A stretch of DNA of 64,000 nucleotides from Myxococcus eversor (GTDB lineage Bacteria; Myxococcota; Myxococcia; Myxococcales; Myxococcaceae). Location: positions 62,001-126,000 of the forward strand of contig NZ_JAAIXY010000025.1 in assembly GCF_010894455.1 (NCBI RefSeq). The letters are read 5' to 3'. The translations under genes were made by a program, and so were the position numbers. Shown one piece after another: positions 50,693 to 58,269 of the stretch; within the stretch, counting starts at the first letter, position 1; each line of letters begins with the position of its first letter. Below the pieces are notes generated by a model. The model searched no databases. It was not told the origin of the DNA and was given only the letters and a program-made list of their open reading frames with translations.

Positions 50693-51100
50693 ATGTCGGG
50701 TGAGTCCCCCACCTTCTCTTCACCTTCGGCCTTTCGCTGGATTCCCGTACGGGGAGACAGCATGTGGCCGTCGTTGCGGGCAGGGGACTTCGCCGGGGTG
50801 GAGCCGCTGTCGGGCGAGCCTCGGCCGGGTGAGGTGGTGCTGGCGCGGTTCGACGACGCGCTCGTCCTGCATCGAGTCCGTTCAGCGGGCGAGGGCGTGC
50901 TGTCGCTGCGCGGGGACAATGCGCCGGCCGAGGATCCTCCGATTCCGGCCTCGCGCATCCTCGGGCGGGTGACGTGTGTCAGGCGGGGCGAGGTGGAGCT
51001 GGGCGCGGAGTGGGACCGGGGGCCGTCGCGGCTGGGGCGCGTGCGAGCGGTGGTGCGGGGCAGGGTGGCGCGGTGGCTGGGGCGGGGAGGGCGGCCATGA
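50693..51100 (+). CDS. S24/S26-type (signal-peptidase-like) protein
   Basis: 135 residues. VRGDSMWPSLRAGDFAGVEP is the Ser site of LexA/signal peptidase folds (Ser near 25); PGEVVLARFDDALVLHRV and LSLRGDNAPAEDPPI follow the same fold. The Lys general base normally in the second block is not obvious (Arg instead), so activity is uncertain. There is no membrane helix. First gene of a six-gene overlapping cassette. The ATG overlaps nothing upstream; its stop overlaps the PqqD ATG (ATGA). Confidence 0.8.
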   Translation: MSGESPTFSSPSAFRWIPVRGDSMWPSLRAGDFAGVEPLSGEPRPGEVVLARFDDALVLHRVRSAGEGVLSLRGDNAPAEDPPIPASRILGRVTCVRRGEVELGAEWDRGPSRLGRVRAVVRGRVARWLGRGGRP

Positions 51101-51393
51101 GCGGCGACTTCCCGGCGGACCACCTTCCACGGCGACGGGCGGGCGCGGAGGGACAGCGCTTCGGCGCGGACTATCTTTTGCTGGATGCGGAGGGGCGCAC
51201 GCTGCGCGGCCTCAACGCGACGGCGGTGCGAATCTGGGAGCTCTGTGACGGGACGCGCTCGGCGCGCTCGGTGGCCGAGGTCGTGGCCCGCGAGTTCTCG
51301 ATGGACGTGGGGCAGGTGCTCACGGACACGGTGCGGTTTCTCACGGACCTGGCCCGCCTGGGCCTGGTCGACGAGCTTCAGGAGGTACGGTGA
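51097..51393 (+). CDS. PqqD-family peptide chaperone (RRE domain)
   Basis: 98 residues. GADYLLLDAEGRTLRGLNATAVRIWELCDGTRS then VAEVVAREFSMDVGQVLTDTVRFL: the PqqD/RRE order of strands and a winged-helix part. These domains bind the leader of a peptide that is to be modified. It overlaps the peptidase-like gene by four bases and the lipoprotein gene by one or more bases. Confidence 0.88.
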   Translation: MSGDFPADHLPRRRAGAEGQRFGADYLLLDAEGRTLRGLNATAVRIWELCDGTRSARSVAEVVAREFSMDVGQVLTDTVRFLTDLARLGLVDELQEVR

Positions 51394-51932
51394 TGCGAGC
51401 GCGCATTGCAGGCGTATCGGCGGCGGCGCTGCTGCTGACGGCCTGTACGGAGGGCGGTATCTCGCCCCGGGTGTTCGACTGGACGGATTCACCGGGCGGT
51501 GGGACGCCCGTCGTGGAGCCCGTCTCGCCGACGGACGTGCTGGGTGAGGAGAGCGAGGCCGCCCGGCCTCCGGCCCCTGAAGCCGTCGCGGAGGGCGAGC
51601 CGATGCCCGCGCCTGTCTCCGGACGCGCCGAGGTGGTGGGGCTGGACGCCCACGGCCTGTCGGATGTGTCCCAGGTGGACGTAGACCTGACGGTGAGCGG
51701 GGTGAACGGCAAGGGCCGCGTGGAGGTCGAGTTCGTCTCGCCCACTGGCCATCCGTATGAGCGGCGCACCTCCGTGGTGGAGGCGAAGCCGGAGATGACT
51801 CGCACCGTGCGCTTCTCGTTGCCCGTGGCCGGGACGACGGTGGCCACCTCCGGCATGAGCGGGACGTGGCAGGTTCGCTTCTTTCTCGACGGCGCGCCGC
51901 TGACCACGGCCGCCTTCACCCTGGAGCCGTGA
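51393..51932 (+). CDS. Lipoprotein of the peptide cassette
   Basis: 179 residues. The signal ends LLLTACTEG (lipobox). An acidic Pro-rich linker is followed by a beta domain (VDVDLTVSGVNGKGRVEVEF ... TWQVRFFLDGAPLTTAAFTL) of Ig-like look. No match is recognised. AGGAGG ahead of ATG 51393. It sits between PqqD and the large secreted protein, one base from the latter. Confidence 0.8.
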   Translation: MRARIAGVSAAALLLTACTEGGISPRVFDWTDSPGGGTPVVEPVSPTDVLGEESEAARPPAPEAVAEGEPMPAPVSGRAEVVGLDAHGLSDVSQVDVDLTVSGVNGKGRVEVEFVSPTGHPYERRTSVVEAKPEMTRTVRFSLPVAGTTVATSGMSGTWQVRFFLDGAPLTTAAFTLEP

Positions 51933-51933
51933 C

Positions 51934-54900
51934 GTGAGGACCGCCGCCATGATGCCCCTCAACGCCCGCCTCGCCGCGCTCGTCGCGGTGCTCGTCCTTC
52001 CCGCCGCCGCGCTGGCGCAGAGCACGACGCGCGCCGCCGTCTTCACGACGCTCGCGGAGCCTGGAGAGACCCAGGCGACCGTGGTGATGGACGAGGCCTC
52101 CGAGCTGCGCGTCCAGGTGCGCAACAACACCCGGAGCACGTCGCCGCAGTTCCGCCCCATCAACCAGGTGACGTTCGTTCTGCCCACCGGCTACACGTTG
52201 CTGGAGAGCCCGCCGCCCCCAGGTTGGGTGGTGGACCACTTCATCGCGGCGCGACAGGTGACGTACAACCTCCCCGTCAACTGCGCGCTGGCGGATGCCG
52301 GGTTGATGCAGAACGAGACGGCGACCTTCACGCTGCGGATGATTCCGCAGGTGACCGCGACGACCAATGCCACGGGCCAGCGGTTCACGACGCTGACGGC
52401 TTTCGAGGCTTGCGGAAACCTGTCCTTCACCACGAACCGGACCGACGCCATCGCGGAGTGGCGTCGCGTGGGCCTGTCCACGCGGGCTCAGATCCAGCCG
52501 CGTGTACTGCCCGTGGGCGACGACGTCACCGCGCGCCTCGTCATCGAGAACCGGACCAGCCTGACGGCGACGCAGAACAACATCACGGCGGAAGGTCCCA
52601 GCACCGGCGCGGGCGGTGTCTCGTTCCAGGTCGTCGAGCTCCAACCCGCCAACTTCATGGTGAACCTTCCGCTCCGAAGCGCGGGCATCCTCTCCGCGCG
52701 AGCCACCACCCAGACAGGTGGGACGATGGTGGCCAGCGTCCGCGCCACCAACGCGAACGGCACGCTCACCTCCGCCGTGGCGGACACCCCCATGGTCAAC
52801 GTGGGCGTGCTCGCGGCTTCCGCTGACGTGGACAATGACCAGGCCTTCACGGGCGAGGCAGTGAAGCTGCGCCTCAGCGTCACCAACACGTCCACCACCG
52901 CGTCCTATCTGAACGTGACGCCCCGGGCTCCCATCCTCGTGGGCACGGCCGTGGCGACCCTGGCCTCGGGCCCCAGCCCCACCAGCGTGACGCGACTGGC
53001 GCCCGGAGTCTCCGCGCACTTCGTCTGGACGTACACCCTCTCCGGCACCGAGTTCTCCTCGTATGCCTTCGACCTGCAGGCGGACGCGACGTTGAACGGG
53101 AGCGCCGCGACGACGCAGGTGGTTCGTTCAGGAGAGGGCCGCATCGTGTCGCATCGCGTGCGCGTGAGTCCGTCCGTGCTGGTGCCGGGCACGCCCAACC
53201 AGGCCGTCGTCTACACCGTGCAAAACCGGGGGGCGCTCCCGCTCGACGAAGTCACGCTGCTCCGGCCCGCCGTGAACTTCTTCACGTTCGTCGGCGGCAA
53301 CCCGGCTGCTCCCACGGGGTGGTCGGTGTCGAGCAACGCGACGAGCTTCACCTGGATGACGGGCAACGCGGCCCAGCGCATCATGCCCAACCAGGAGCGC
53401 TCCTTCACGGTGACGTATGCGAGCGTCGGCACCGTCACCGCGCCCACGACGTTCCGCCATCGGATGCACCTGCCCCTCGCGTATGCGTCCGACTCGGCCG
53501 CGCGCATCGAGGCCCCTGTGACTCTCGCCACGGGCACCGCGCCGGAAGTCGAGCGCCTCACCGCCGTGGCTCGGGACGGGAGCGTGACGGTGACGTGGGA
53601 CAACCCCGCCGCGCACAACGGCGTGCTGGTGCTTCGCACCGCCGGGGCAGCGCCCAACACACTGCCCGTTGCCGGTCGCGCCTACGCCGCCGGCTCGACG
53701 CTGGGCAACGCCACCGTTATCGCCTCCGAGAGCTTCGGCTCGACGTCCTCCGTCACCGACACCTCCGTCGTCAACGGCACCACGTACCAGTACCGGGTGT
53801 TCAACACGGATGAAGTGGGCCGGTACTCTCCGGGCAGCCGGCCCTCGGCCTCGGCGGCGCTCATCGCGACGCCCCAGGCCCGCGTGGGCGCGGCACCGCT
53901 GTGGTGCTACTCGGTGGGCATCGACGCGCGCCTCCAGCCCATCACCGAGCTGGGCGTGGGCATCTTCAGCTCCTACAACGACTCGGTCGTCGCCAACCTC
54001 ACCAACGTCACCACGCCCTCGACCGACGGCGCCGAGCGTTGGCGTCCGCTTCCCCTGTCCGGCCTCATTGGCAGTCGCTTCCCGGTGGTTCCGCTCAATG
54101 GTCTGGCCGGCCAGTACATCCTCACGGCCGACCAGGCGGGAGTGGCCTACGCCATCAACGCCACCACCGGCACGGTGCTCTGGCGCTGGGACAACACGGG
54201 CGCGCCCATTGGCATCATCCAGTCCTTCCCCGTGACGCAGCTCCACGACTTCGCGAACCCCGCGTACAAGGCCGCGCGGCCGAACGTGGACCTGGTGTTC
54301 TACGCGACGCGGCTGGCGAACCCGGCCCTCAATCGCGTGGTGGCGCTCAACGCCCGGACAGGCACGTCGGTCTTCACCTACCAGCCCGGAGACCTGGGCA
54401 TGGTGAGCGGCGGCATGGTGGTCGACTACACCACCAACCGCCTCTTCATCGGTTCGAAGACGCATGGCGGCTCGACGGCCTCGCTCCGCGTCCTGAACAC
54501 GCTGACGGGTGCGGAGGTGGCGCGGCTGTCGCTCGGTGACCTGGACCACAGCCTGGTGCGCAATGCCGTGGCGAATCAGATCTTCGCGACCAACAGCGAC
54601 GGCGTTGTCCACGCCATCGACGCGGGCACCCTGGCGCCCGTGTGGAATGTGAACGTGGGCACGCGCCCCTCGCCGAGCACACCCGCGTTCACCAGCTTCG
54701 TGCGCCCCCTGGGCGGCGGCTTCGTGGCCAGCCTCGCCAGCGGGCAGGTGGCGTTCTGGGACTACGCGGCGCCTGGGGCGACGACGCCCACGCAGGTGTG
54801 GTCCACCCCCATCGCGAATCCGTCAGGCACCTTCACCCTCAACTCCGCCGGCGTCGTCCGCATCTACGTGGGCAGCTCCGATGGGAAGGTGCATCAGCTC

Positions 54901-55047
54901 GAGATGATTGGTGGCGTGGACTCGCGGCAGGTGTCCATTGGCGCCGCACAGCTCATCGGCACTCCGACCGTCGACAACACCGTCTCCCGACTGCATGTCG
55001 GCTCTCAGGACGGCCGCATCTGCGCCTTCCCGGTACCGTTCCCGTGA
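51934..55047 (+). CDS. Large secreted protein: Ig-like and FN3-like domains plus PQQ-like beta-propeller
   Basis: 1037 residues. Signal peptide (LVAVLVLPAAALAQ). Residues 30-530 hold four or more Ig-like/DUF11-type beta domains. A fibronectin III-like domain follows near 540-640 (VERLTAVARDGSVTVTWDN ... TYQYRVFN). The C-terminal 370 residues are a propeller of PQQ-type repeats, e.g. YAINATTGTVLWRW, VVALNARTGTSVFTY, VHAIDAGTLAPVWNV. GTG 51934 or ATG 51949 could be the start. The stop overlaps the GTG of the small peptide. Probable surface protein, perhaps displaying or binding the peptide. Confidence 0.85.
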   Translation: MRTAAMMPLNARLAALVAVLVLPAAALAQSTTRAAVFTTLAEPGETQATVVMDEASELRVQVRNNTRSTSPQFRPINQVTFVLPTGYTLLESPPPPGWVVDHFIAARQVTYNLPVNCALADAGLMQNETATFTLRMIPQVTATTNATGQRFTTLTAFEACGNLSFTTNRTDAIAEWRRVGLSTRAQIQPRVLPVGDDVTARLVIENRTSLTATQNNITAEGPSTGAGGVSFQVVELQPANFMVNLPLRSAGILSARATTQTGGTMVASVRATNANGTLTSAVADTPMVNVGVLAASADVDNDQAFTGEAVKLRLSVTNTSTTASYLNVTPRAPILVGTAVATLASGPSPTSVTRLAPGVSAHFVWTYTLSGTEFSSYAFDLQADATLNGSAATTQVVRSGEGRIVSHRVRVSPSVLVPGTPNQAVVYTVQNRGALPLDEVTLLRPAVNFFTFVGGNPAAPTGWSVSSNATSFTWMTGNAAQRIMPNQERSFTVTYASVGTVTAPTTFRHRMHLPLAYASDSAARIEAPVTLATGTAPEVERLTAVARDGSVTVTWDNPAAHNGVLVLRTAGAAPNTLPVAGRAYAAGSTLGNATVIASESFGSTSSVTDTSVVNGTTYQYRVFNTDEVGRYSPGSRPSASAALIATPQARVGAAPLWCYSVGIDARLQPITELGVGIFSSYNDSVVANLTNVTTPSTDGAERWRPLPLSGLIGSRFPVVPLNGLAGQYILTADQAGVAYAINATTGTVLWRWDNTGAPIGIIQSFPVTQLHDFANPAYKAARPNVDLVFYATRLANPALNRVVALNARTGTSVFTYQPGDLGMVSGGMVVDYTTNRLFIGSKTHGGSTASLRVLNTLTGAEVARLSLGDLDHSLVRNAVANQIFATNSDGVVHAIDAGTLAPVWNVNVGTRPSPSTPAFTSFVRPLGGGFVASLASGQVAFWDYAAPGATTPTQVWSTPIANPSGTFTLNSAGVVRIYVGSSDGKVHQLEMIGGVDSRQVSIGAAQLIGTPTVDNTVSRLHVGSQDGRICAFPVPFP

Positions 55048-55223
55048 AAAATCCCTCGACTCCCTCGTCCTCTCCGTCGCCGACGACGGAGGCTCCTCGG
55101 GCCGCTCCGGCCCAGGCCGCTCCGCGCTACGAGGCTCCCGCCATCCTGTGGGAGCAGCCCTTCGTCGCGCTCGCGGCCATGTCCCAGTGCAACATCCCCG
55201 GCGAATCGGAGTGCACGCCCTGA
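55044..55223 (+). CDS. Candidate precursor peptide (Cys-containing, RiPP-like)
   Basis: 59 residues. The first half is Ser/Pro/Thr/Ala rich and looks disordered; the second half is RYEAPAILWEQPFVALAAMS then QCNIPGESECTP. A YxxPxIxWEExF-like segment followed by a short Cys/Gly/Ser end is typical of RRE/PqqD-linked peptides, where the first part is the leader. GTG 55044 overlaps the stop of the large gene (GTGA); the end overlaps the HprK-like gene by 13 bases. That double overlap makes chance unlikely. No cyclase gene is in reach. Confidence 0.75.
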   Translation: MKNPSTPSSSPSPTTEAPRAAPAQAAPRYEAPAILWEQPFVALAAMSQCNIPGESECTP

Positions 55224-56113
55224 ACACGCCGGGAGCCGGCCCGTCCGGTCCCCAGCGCCCCGGCGGTTCCGGCGACGATGGCCTGGAGCTGTCCGGCCCG
55301 TGGCTCTCCATCGCCGGCTGGACGGTGGGCCTCGATGTCCCGGACTCCCGTGTCCGGGAGCTCTTGCTCCGCTCCCTCTCTGGCTTCGTGACAGGTCCAC
55401 CGCGGGCCGGAGCCCGTTGCTCCCGGCTGCGTGTCGTGGCCCCCTCTGCGGTTCGCCCCGAGCCGCCGACTCGTGAGTTGCCCCGGCCCTGGCGTGAGCA
55501 GGATGGCTCGCTCCGGTTGGAAGGGGAGGACTACTCGGCGCGAATCGATGCGGACGGCCTTCGCGGTGAAGTGTCGGGCACGGGCCGCTTCCCTGTTGAG
55601 GTAGTGCTGCGGGTGATGCTGGCGGCGGAGCTGGCCCGACGCGGCGGCCTGCTGGTGCATGGCGTGGCGCTCGTGCTGGGAGAGACGGCGGCGCTCTTCA
55701 CGGGACACTCGGGCGCGGGCAAGAGCACCTTGGGTGGGCTGTGGATGGACGCGGGCGAAACGGTGCTCTCGGATGAGCTGGTGGCTGTGTGGCCCGATGC
55801 GGTGGAGGGCTCGTGGCGAGCCTCGGGCACGCCTTGGAACCTGGGCTTCCCCCGTGAGGCGCGGCTTCGTGCCGTGGGGACGTTGGCCTGGGATTCGGGC
55901 TCGCGTTGGGAGCGACAGCGCGCGGGGGACGTGGGCCGGGTGCTGGTGCACAATGCGCTGCTGTCGGAGGCCTCCTCGGTGGGCCGCGCGGCGCTGCTCG
56001 CCTCGGCGGGGAGGTTGTTGTCGGAGGTGGAGCCGGTGCGACTGGTGTTCGCGAGAGATGCGTCCGCCGCCACCGTGGTGCGTGAGGCCCTGGGAGTGTC
56101 GGGACATGGGTGA
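55211..56113 (+). CDS. HprK-like kinase of the peptide cassette
   Basis: 300 residues. Walker A GHSGAGKST near 175, LLVHGVALVLG ahead of it, and LSDELVAVWP after it: the pattern of HPr kinase/phosphorylase and its RiPP-linked relatives. Homologues in lasso-peptide clusters phosphorylate the peptide. No HPr or PTS gene lies nearby. GTG 55211 is inside the peptide gene; a later start is possible as the first 20 residues look loose. The stop overlaps miaA by 8 bases. Confidence 0.82.
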   Translation: MHALNTPGAGPSGPQRPGGSGDDGLELSGPWLSIAGWTVGLDVPDSRVRELLLRSLSGFVTGPPRAGARCSRLRVVAPSAVRPEPPTRELPRPWREQDGSLRLEGEDYSARIDADGLRGEVSGTGRFPVEVVLRVMLAAELARRGGLLVHGVALVLGETAALFTGHSGAGKSTLGGLWMDAGETVLSDELVAVWPDAVEGSWRASGTPWNLGFPREARLRAVGTLAWDSGSRWERQRAGDVGRVLVHNALLSEASSVGRAALLASAGRLLSEVEPVRLVFARDASAATVVREALGVSGHG

Positions 56114-57032
56114 GGGACAGGAGGGGAGACCGACGTTGACGGTGCTGGCCGGGCCGACCGCGTCGGGGAAGTCGGCGCTGGCCTTGGAATTGGCTCGGCG
56201 ATTGGGTGGCGAGATTGTCAGCGCGGACTCGCAGCAGGTGTACCGGCACTTCGACGTCGGCACCGCGAAGCCTTCCGCGGAGGAGCTGACGGCGGTGCCG
56301 CACCACCTCGTGTCGGTGGTGGACCCGATGGAGACCTTCTCCGCCGCCGAGTACCAACGTCGCGCGGACACGGCCATCGCCGACATCACCGGACGAGGTC
56401 GGCCCGTCGTCGTGGTGGGCGGCACGGGGCTCTATCTGCGCATCCTGCTTCACGGCGTGGTGGACGCTCCGGGGGCACTGCCGGAGCTGCGCGCGGAGCT
56501 GGAGACACTCGCGGCGGAGCAGGGCCGCGAGGCCGTGCACCAGCGACTGGCCCTGGTGGACCCGGAGACCGCGGCGAAGCTGCCCGTTCAAGACCTGGTA
56601 CGCGTGGTCCGAGCGCTGGAGATTCATGCGCAGACAGGTGTGGCCGCGTCCGAGTTCCGCAAGGCCCACGCCTTCGCGCCGGACCGATATCCCTTCCGGT
56701 TCTACGTGTTGGACCCGCCGCGCGAGGAGCTGTACGCCCGCATCAACACGCGCACCGAGGCCATGTTCGCCGCCGGGCTCGTGGAAGAGACGCGGGCACA
56801 TCTGGAGCGGGGCCTTGGCGACGCGGCTCCCATGCGGAGCGTGGGCTACGTGCAGGCGCGCGCCGTGGTGGAGGGCCGCATGTCCGTGGACCAGGCCATT
56901 CAAGACACCGCCCAGGAGACTCGGCGGTACGCCAAGCGCCAGCTCACCTGGTTCCGGAAGGAGCCCGGCGCCGTCTTCATCCAGCCCCCGTATGAGGCCC
57001 TGCGCGGAAGCACGCCAAGCCTTCCGGGCTGA
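56106..57032 (+). CDS. miaA: tRNA dimethylallyltransferase
   Basis: 308 residues. It has AGPTASGKSALALELAR (Walker A), IVSADSQQVYRHFDVGTAKP, DPMETFSAAEYQ, VVVGGTGLYLR and, near the end, PMRSVGYVQAR with TRRYAKRQLTWFRK. It puts the isopentenyl group on A37 of tRNAs reading U-starting codons, including Leu(CAA) found in this window. ATG overlaps the HprK-like stop by 8 bases, so it is cotranscribed with the peptide cassette. Confidence 0.96.
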   Translation: MGEGQEGRPTLTVLAGPTASGKSALALELARRLGGEIVSADSQQVYRHFDVGTAKPSAEELTAVPHHLVSVVDPMETFSAAEYQRRADTAIADITGRGRPVVVVGGTGLYLRILLHGVVDAPGALPELRAELETLAAEQGREAVHQRLALVDPETAAKLPVQDLVRVVRALEIHAQTGVAASEFRKAHAFAPDRYPFRFYVLDPPREELYARINTRTEAMFAAGLVEETRAHLERGLGDAAPMRSVGYVQARAVVEGRMSVDQAIQDTAQETRRYAKRQLTWFRKEPGAVFIQPPYEALRGSTPSLPG

Positions 57033-57147
57033 AGCCGCCCTTCAGGGAGGGGCGAGGAGGGGAGGCGCGGGAAGCGAGGCCGTTGTCCCCGTGCTCGGAG
57101 GCACCCATGTTCGCCACTGAATCTTTCCTCCAAGGAGGCGGACCGAC

Positions 57148-57732
57148 ATGGACACCAGCTTCAAACGTGAACCCCTGACAGGTGACCGAAGCAAGGCCGC
57201 CTCGGCTGCCTGGGGCCCCCCCTTCGTGTTGGGGCTGTTGATGGCCGTTCTCGGCTTCGTCGCGCTGGGCGCCTCGTTCCTCACCAGCCTGGTCTCGGTC
57301 ATCCTCTTCGGCGCGCTGCTGGCCGGAACGGGCATCGCTGAGATTGTCTCCTCGTTCCGCGTCCGCAAGGCCGGCGGCCCTTTCTGGCTCTACCTGCTCA
57401 GCGGCGTGCTCTCCACGGTGGTGGGGTTCTTCGTCCTCGTGTACCCGGCGGCGGGCCTGGGGGCGCTGACGCTCCTGCTCGCTGGCTACTTCTTCGCCAG
57501 CGGCCTCTTCCACGTGGTGACGTCGCTGATGGACCGCTACCCGCAGTGGGGCTGGGACTGCGCCTATGGCGTCATCTCCATCGCCCTGGGTGTCATCGTC
57601 ATGGCCCAGTGGCCCGTCTCCGCGGTGTGGCTGGTGGGGACCCTGGTCGGTATCTCCATCCTCATGCGTGGCATCGCGCTCATGGCCGGCTCGCTGGAGC
57701 TGCGCAAGGGCCTGCGTCGCGTCACCACGTGA
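57148..57732 (+). CDS. HdeD-family (DUF308) membrane protein
   Basis: 194 residues, six membrane helices in pairs (GPPFVLGLLMAVLGFVALGA ... GVISIALGVIVMAQWPVSAV), the repeated layout of HdeD, linked with acid resistance in enterics. A strong AAGGAGG lies ahead of ATG 57148. A 13-bp hairpin follows. Confidence 0.9.
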   Translation: MDTSFKREPLTGDRSKAASAAWGPPFVLGLLMAVLGFVALGASFLTSLVSVILFGALLAGTGIAEIVSSFRVRKAGGPFWLYLLSGVLSTVVGFFVLVYPAAGLGALTLLLAGYFFASGLFHVVTSLMDRYPQWGWDCAYGVISIALGVIVMAQWPVSAVWLVGTLVGISILMRGIALMAGSLELRKGLRRVTT

Positions 57733-57755
57733 CCGGTGCGTCAGGAGAAGGACGA

Positions 57756-57789
57756 AAGGGCACGGTGGCCATCAGGCACCGTGCCCTTT
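57756..57789. terminator. Bidirectional terminator between convergent genes
   Basis: A 13-bp perfect stem (aaagggcacggtg / caccgtgcccttt) with an 8-base loop; the arms end in aaa and ttt, so both strands gain a short T-run. It lies between the stops at 57732 and 57792. Confidence 0.9.
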
Positions 57790-57791
57790 GT

Positions 57792-58178
57792 CTAGCTGTC
57801 TGCTGACAAATCCTCATCCAGTTCCTCTGGCGGAATCTCCGTCAACGCGCCCTTGCATGCCTCGTTGAGCATCGCGGTGTCGTTGACGCGGAATGCAGTG
57901 ACCTCTGCCGCCACATTCGACTCCCGCAGACCGCTTGCGCGGCTATCAGGAAAGGCCCAATGGATGACGAGCCCCACGCGATAGTTGCGACCGCCGGGCT
58001 TCAGGACGAGGTGCTCTCCGACGAGCGGTACGCGGTCGAACGGGCGGAAGCCGCTAAACACCTCCAACCCATCAACCGTGTCGAAACAATGAAGCCACAC
58101 CTTGGAGCGAGGAGCTGCCCGAGACGGGGGGCTGGACCGGGTTCGAGAGGAACGGGGCGTCTTTGGCATGTCGCCCAC
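57792..58178 (-). CDS. Hypothetical protein
   Basis: 128 residues. A basic Ser/Pro/Arg start (about 25 residues) leads to a beta-rich part (KVWLHCFDTVDGLEVFSGFRP ... NYRVGLVIHWAFPDS) and an acidic end (EIPPEELDEDLSADS). No family recognised. ATG 58178 or 58169 may be used. Its base composition is lower in G+C at places than the neighbours. It lies alone, between the bidirectional terminator and the FAD/receiver gene. Confidence 0.65.
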   Translation of the reverse strand: MGDMPKTPRSSRTRSSPPSRAAPRSKVWLHCFDTVDGLEVFSGFRPFDRVPLVGEHLVLKPGGRNYRVGLVIHWAFPDSRASGLRESNVAAEVTAFRVNDTAMLNEACKGALTEIPPEELDEDLSADS

Positions 58179-58269
58179 CGTATCGCCAGGTTCGCGCGCC
58201 CTGCGCCCCTTTCAGCGGAGCCTTTCTGGACCAACCCGTCAGCCTCTCATCGGACTTCCCTGAAGGAGG

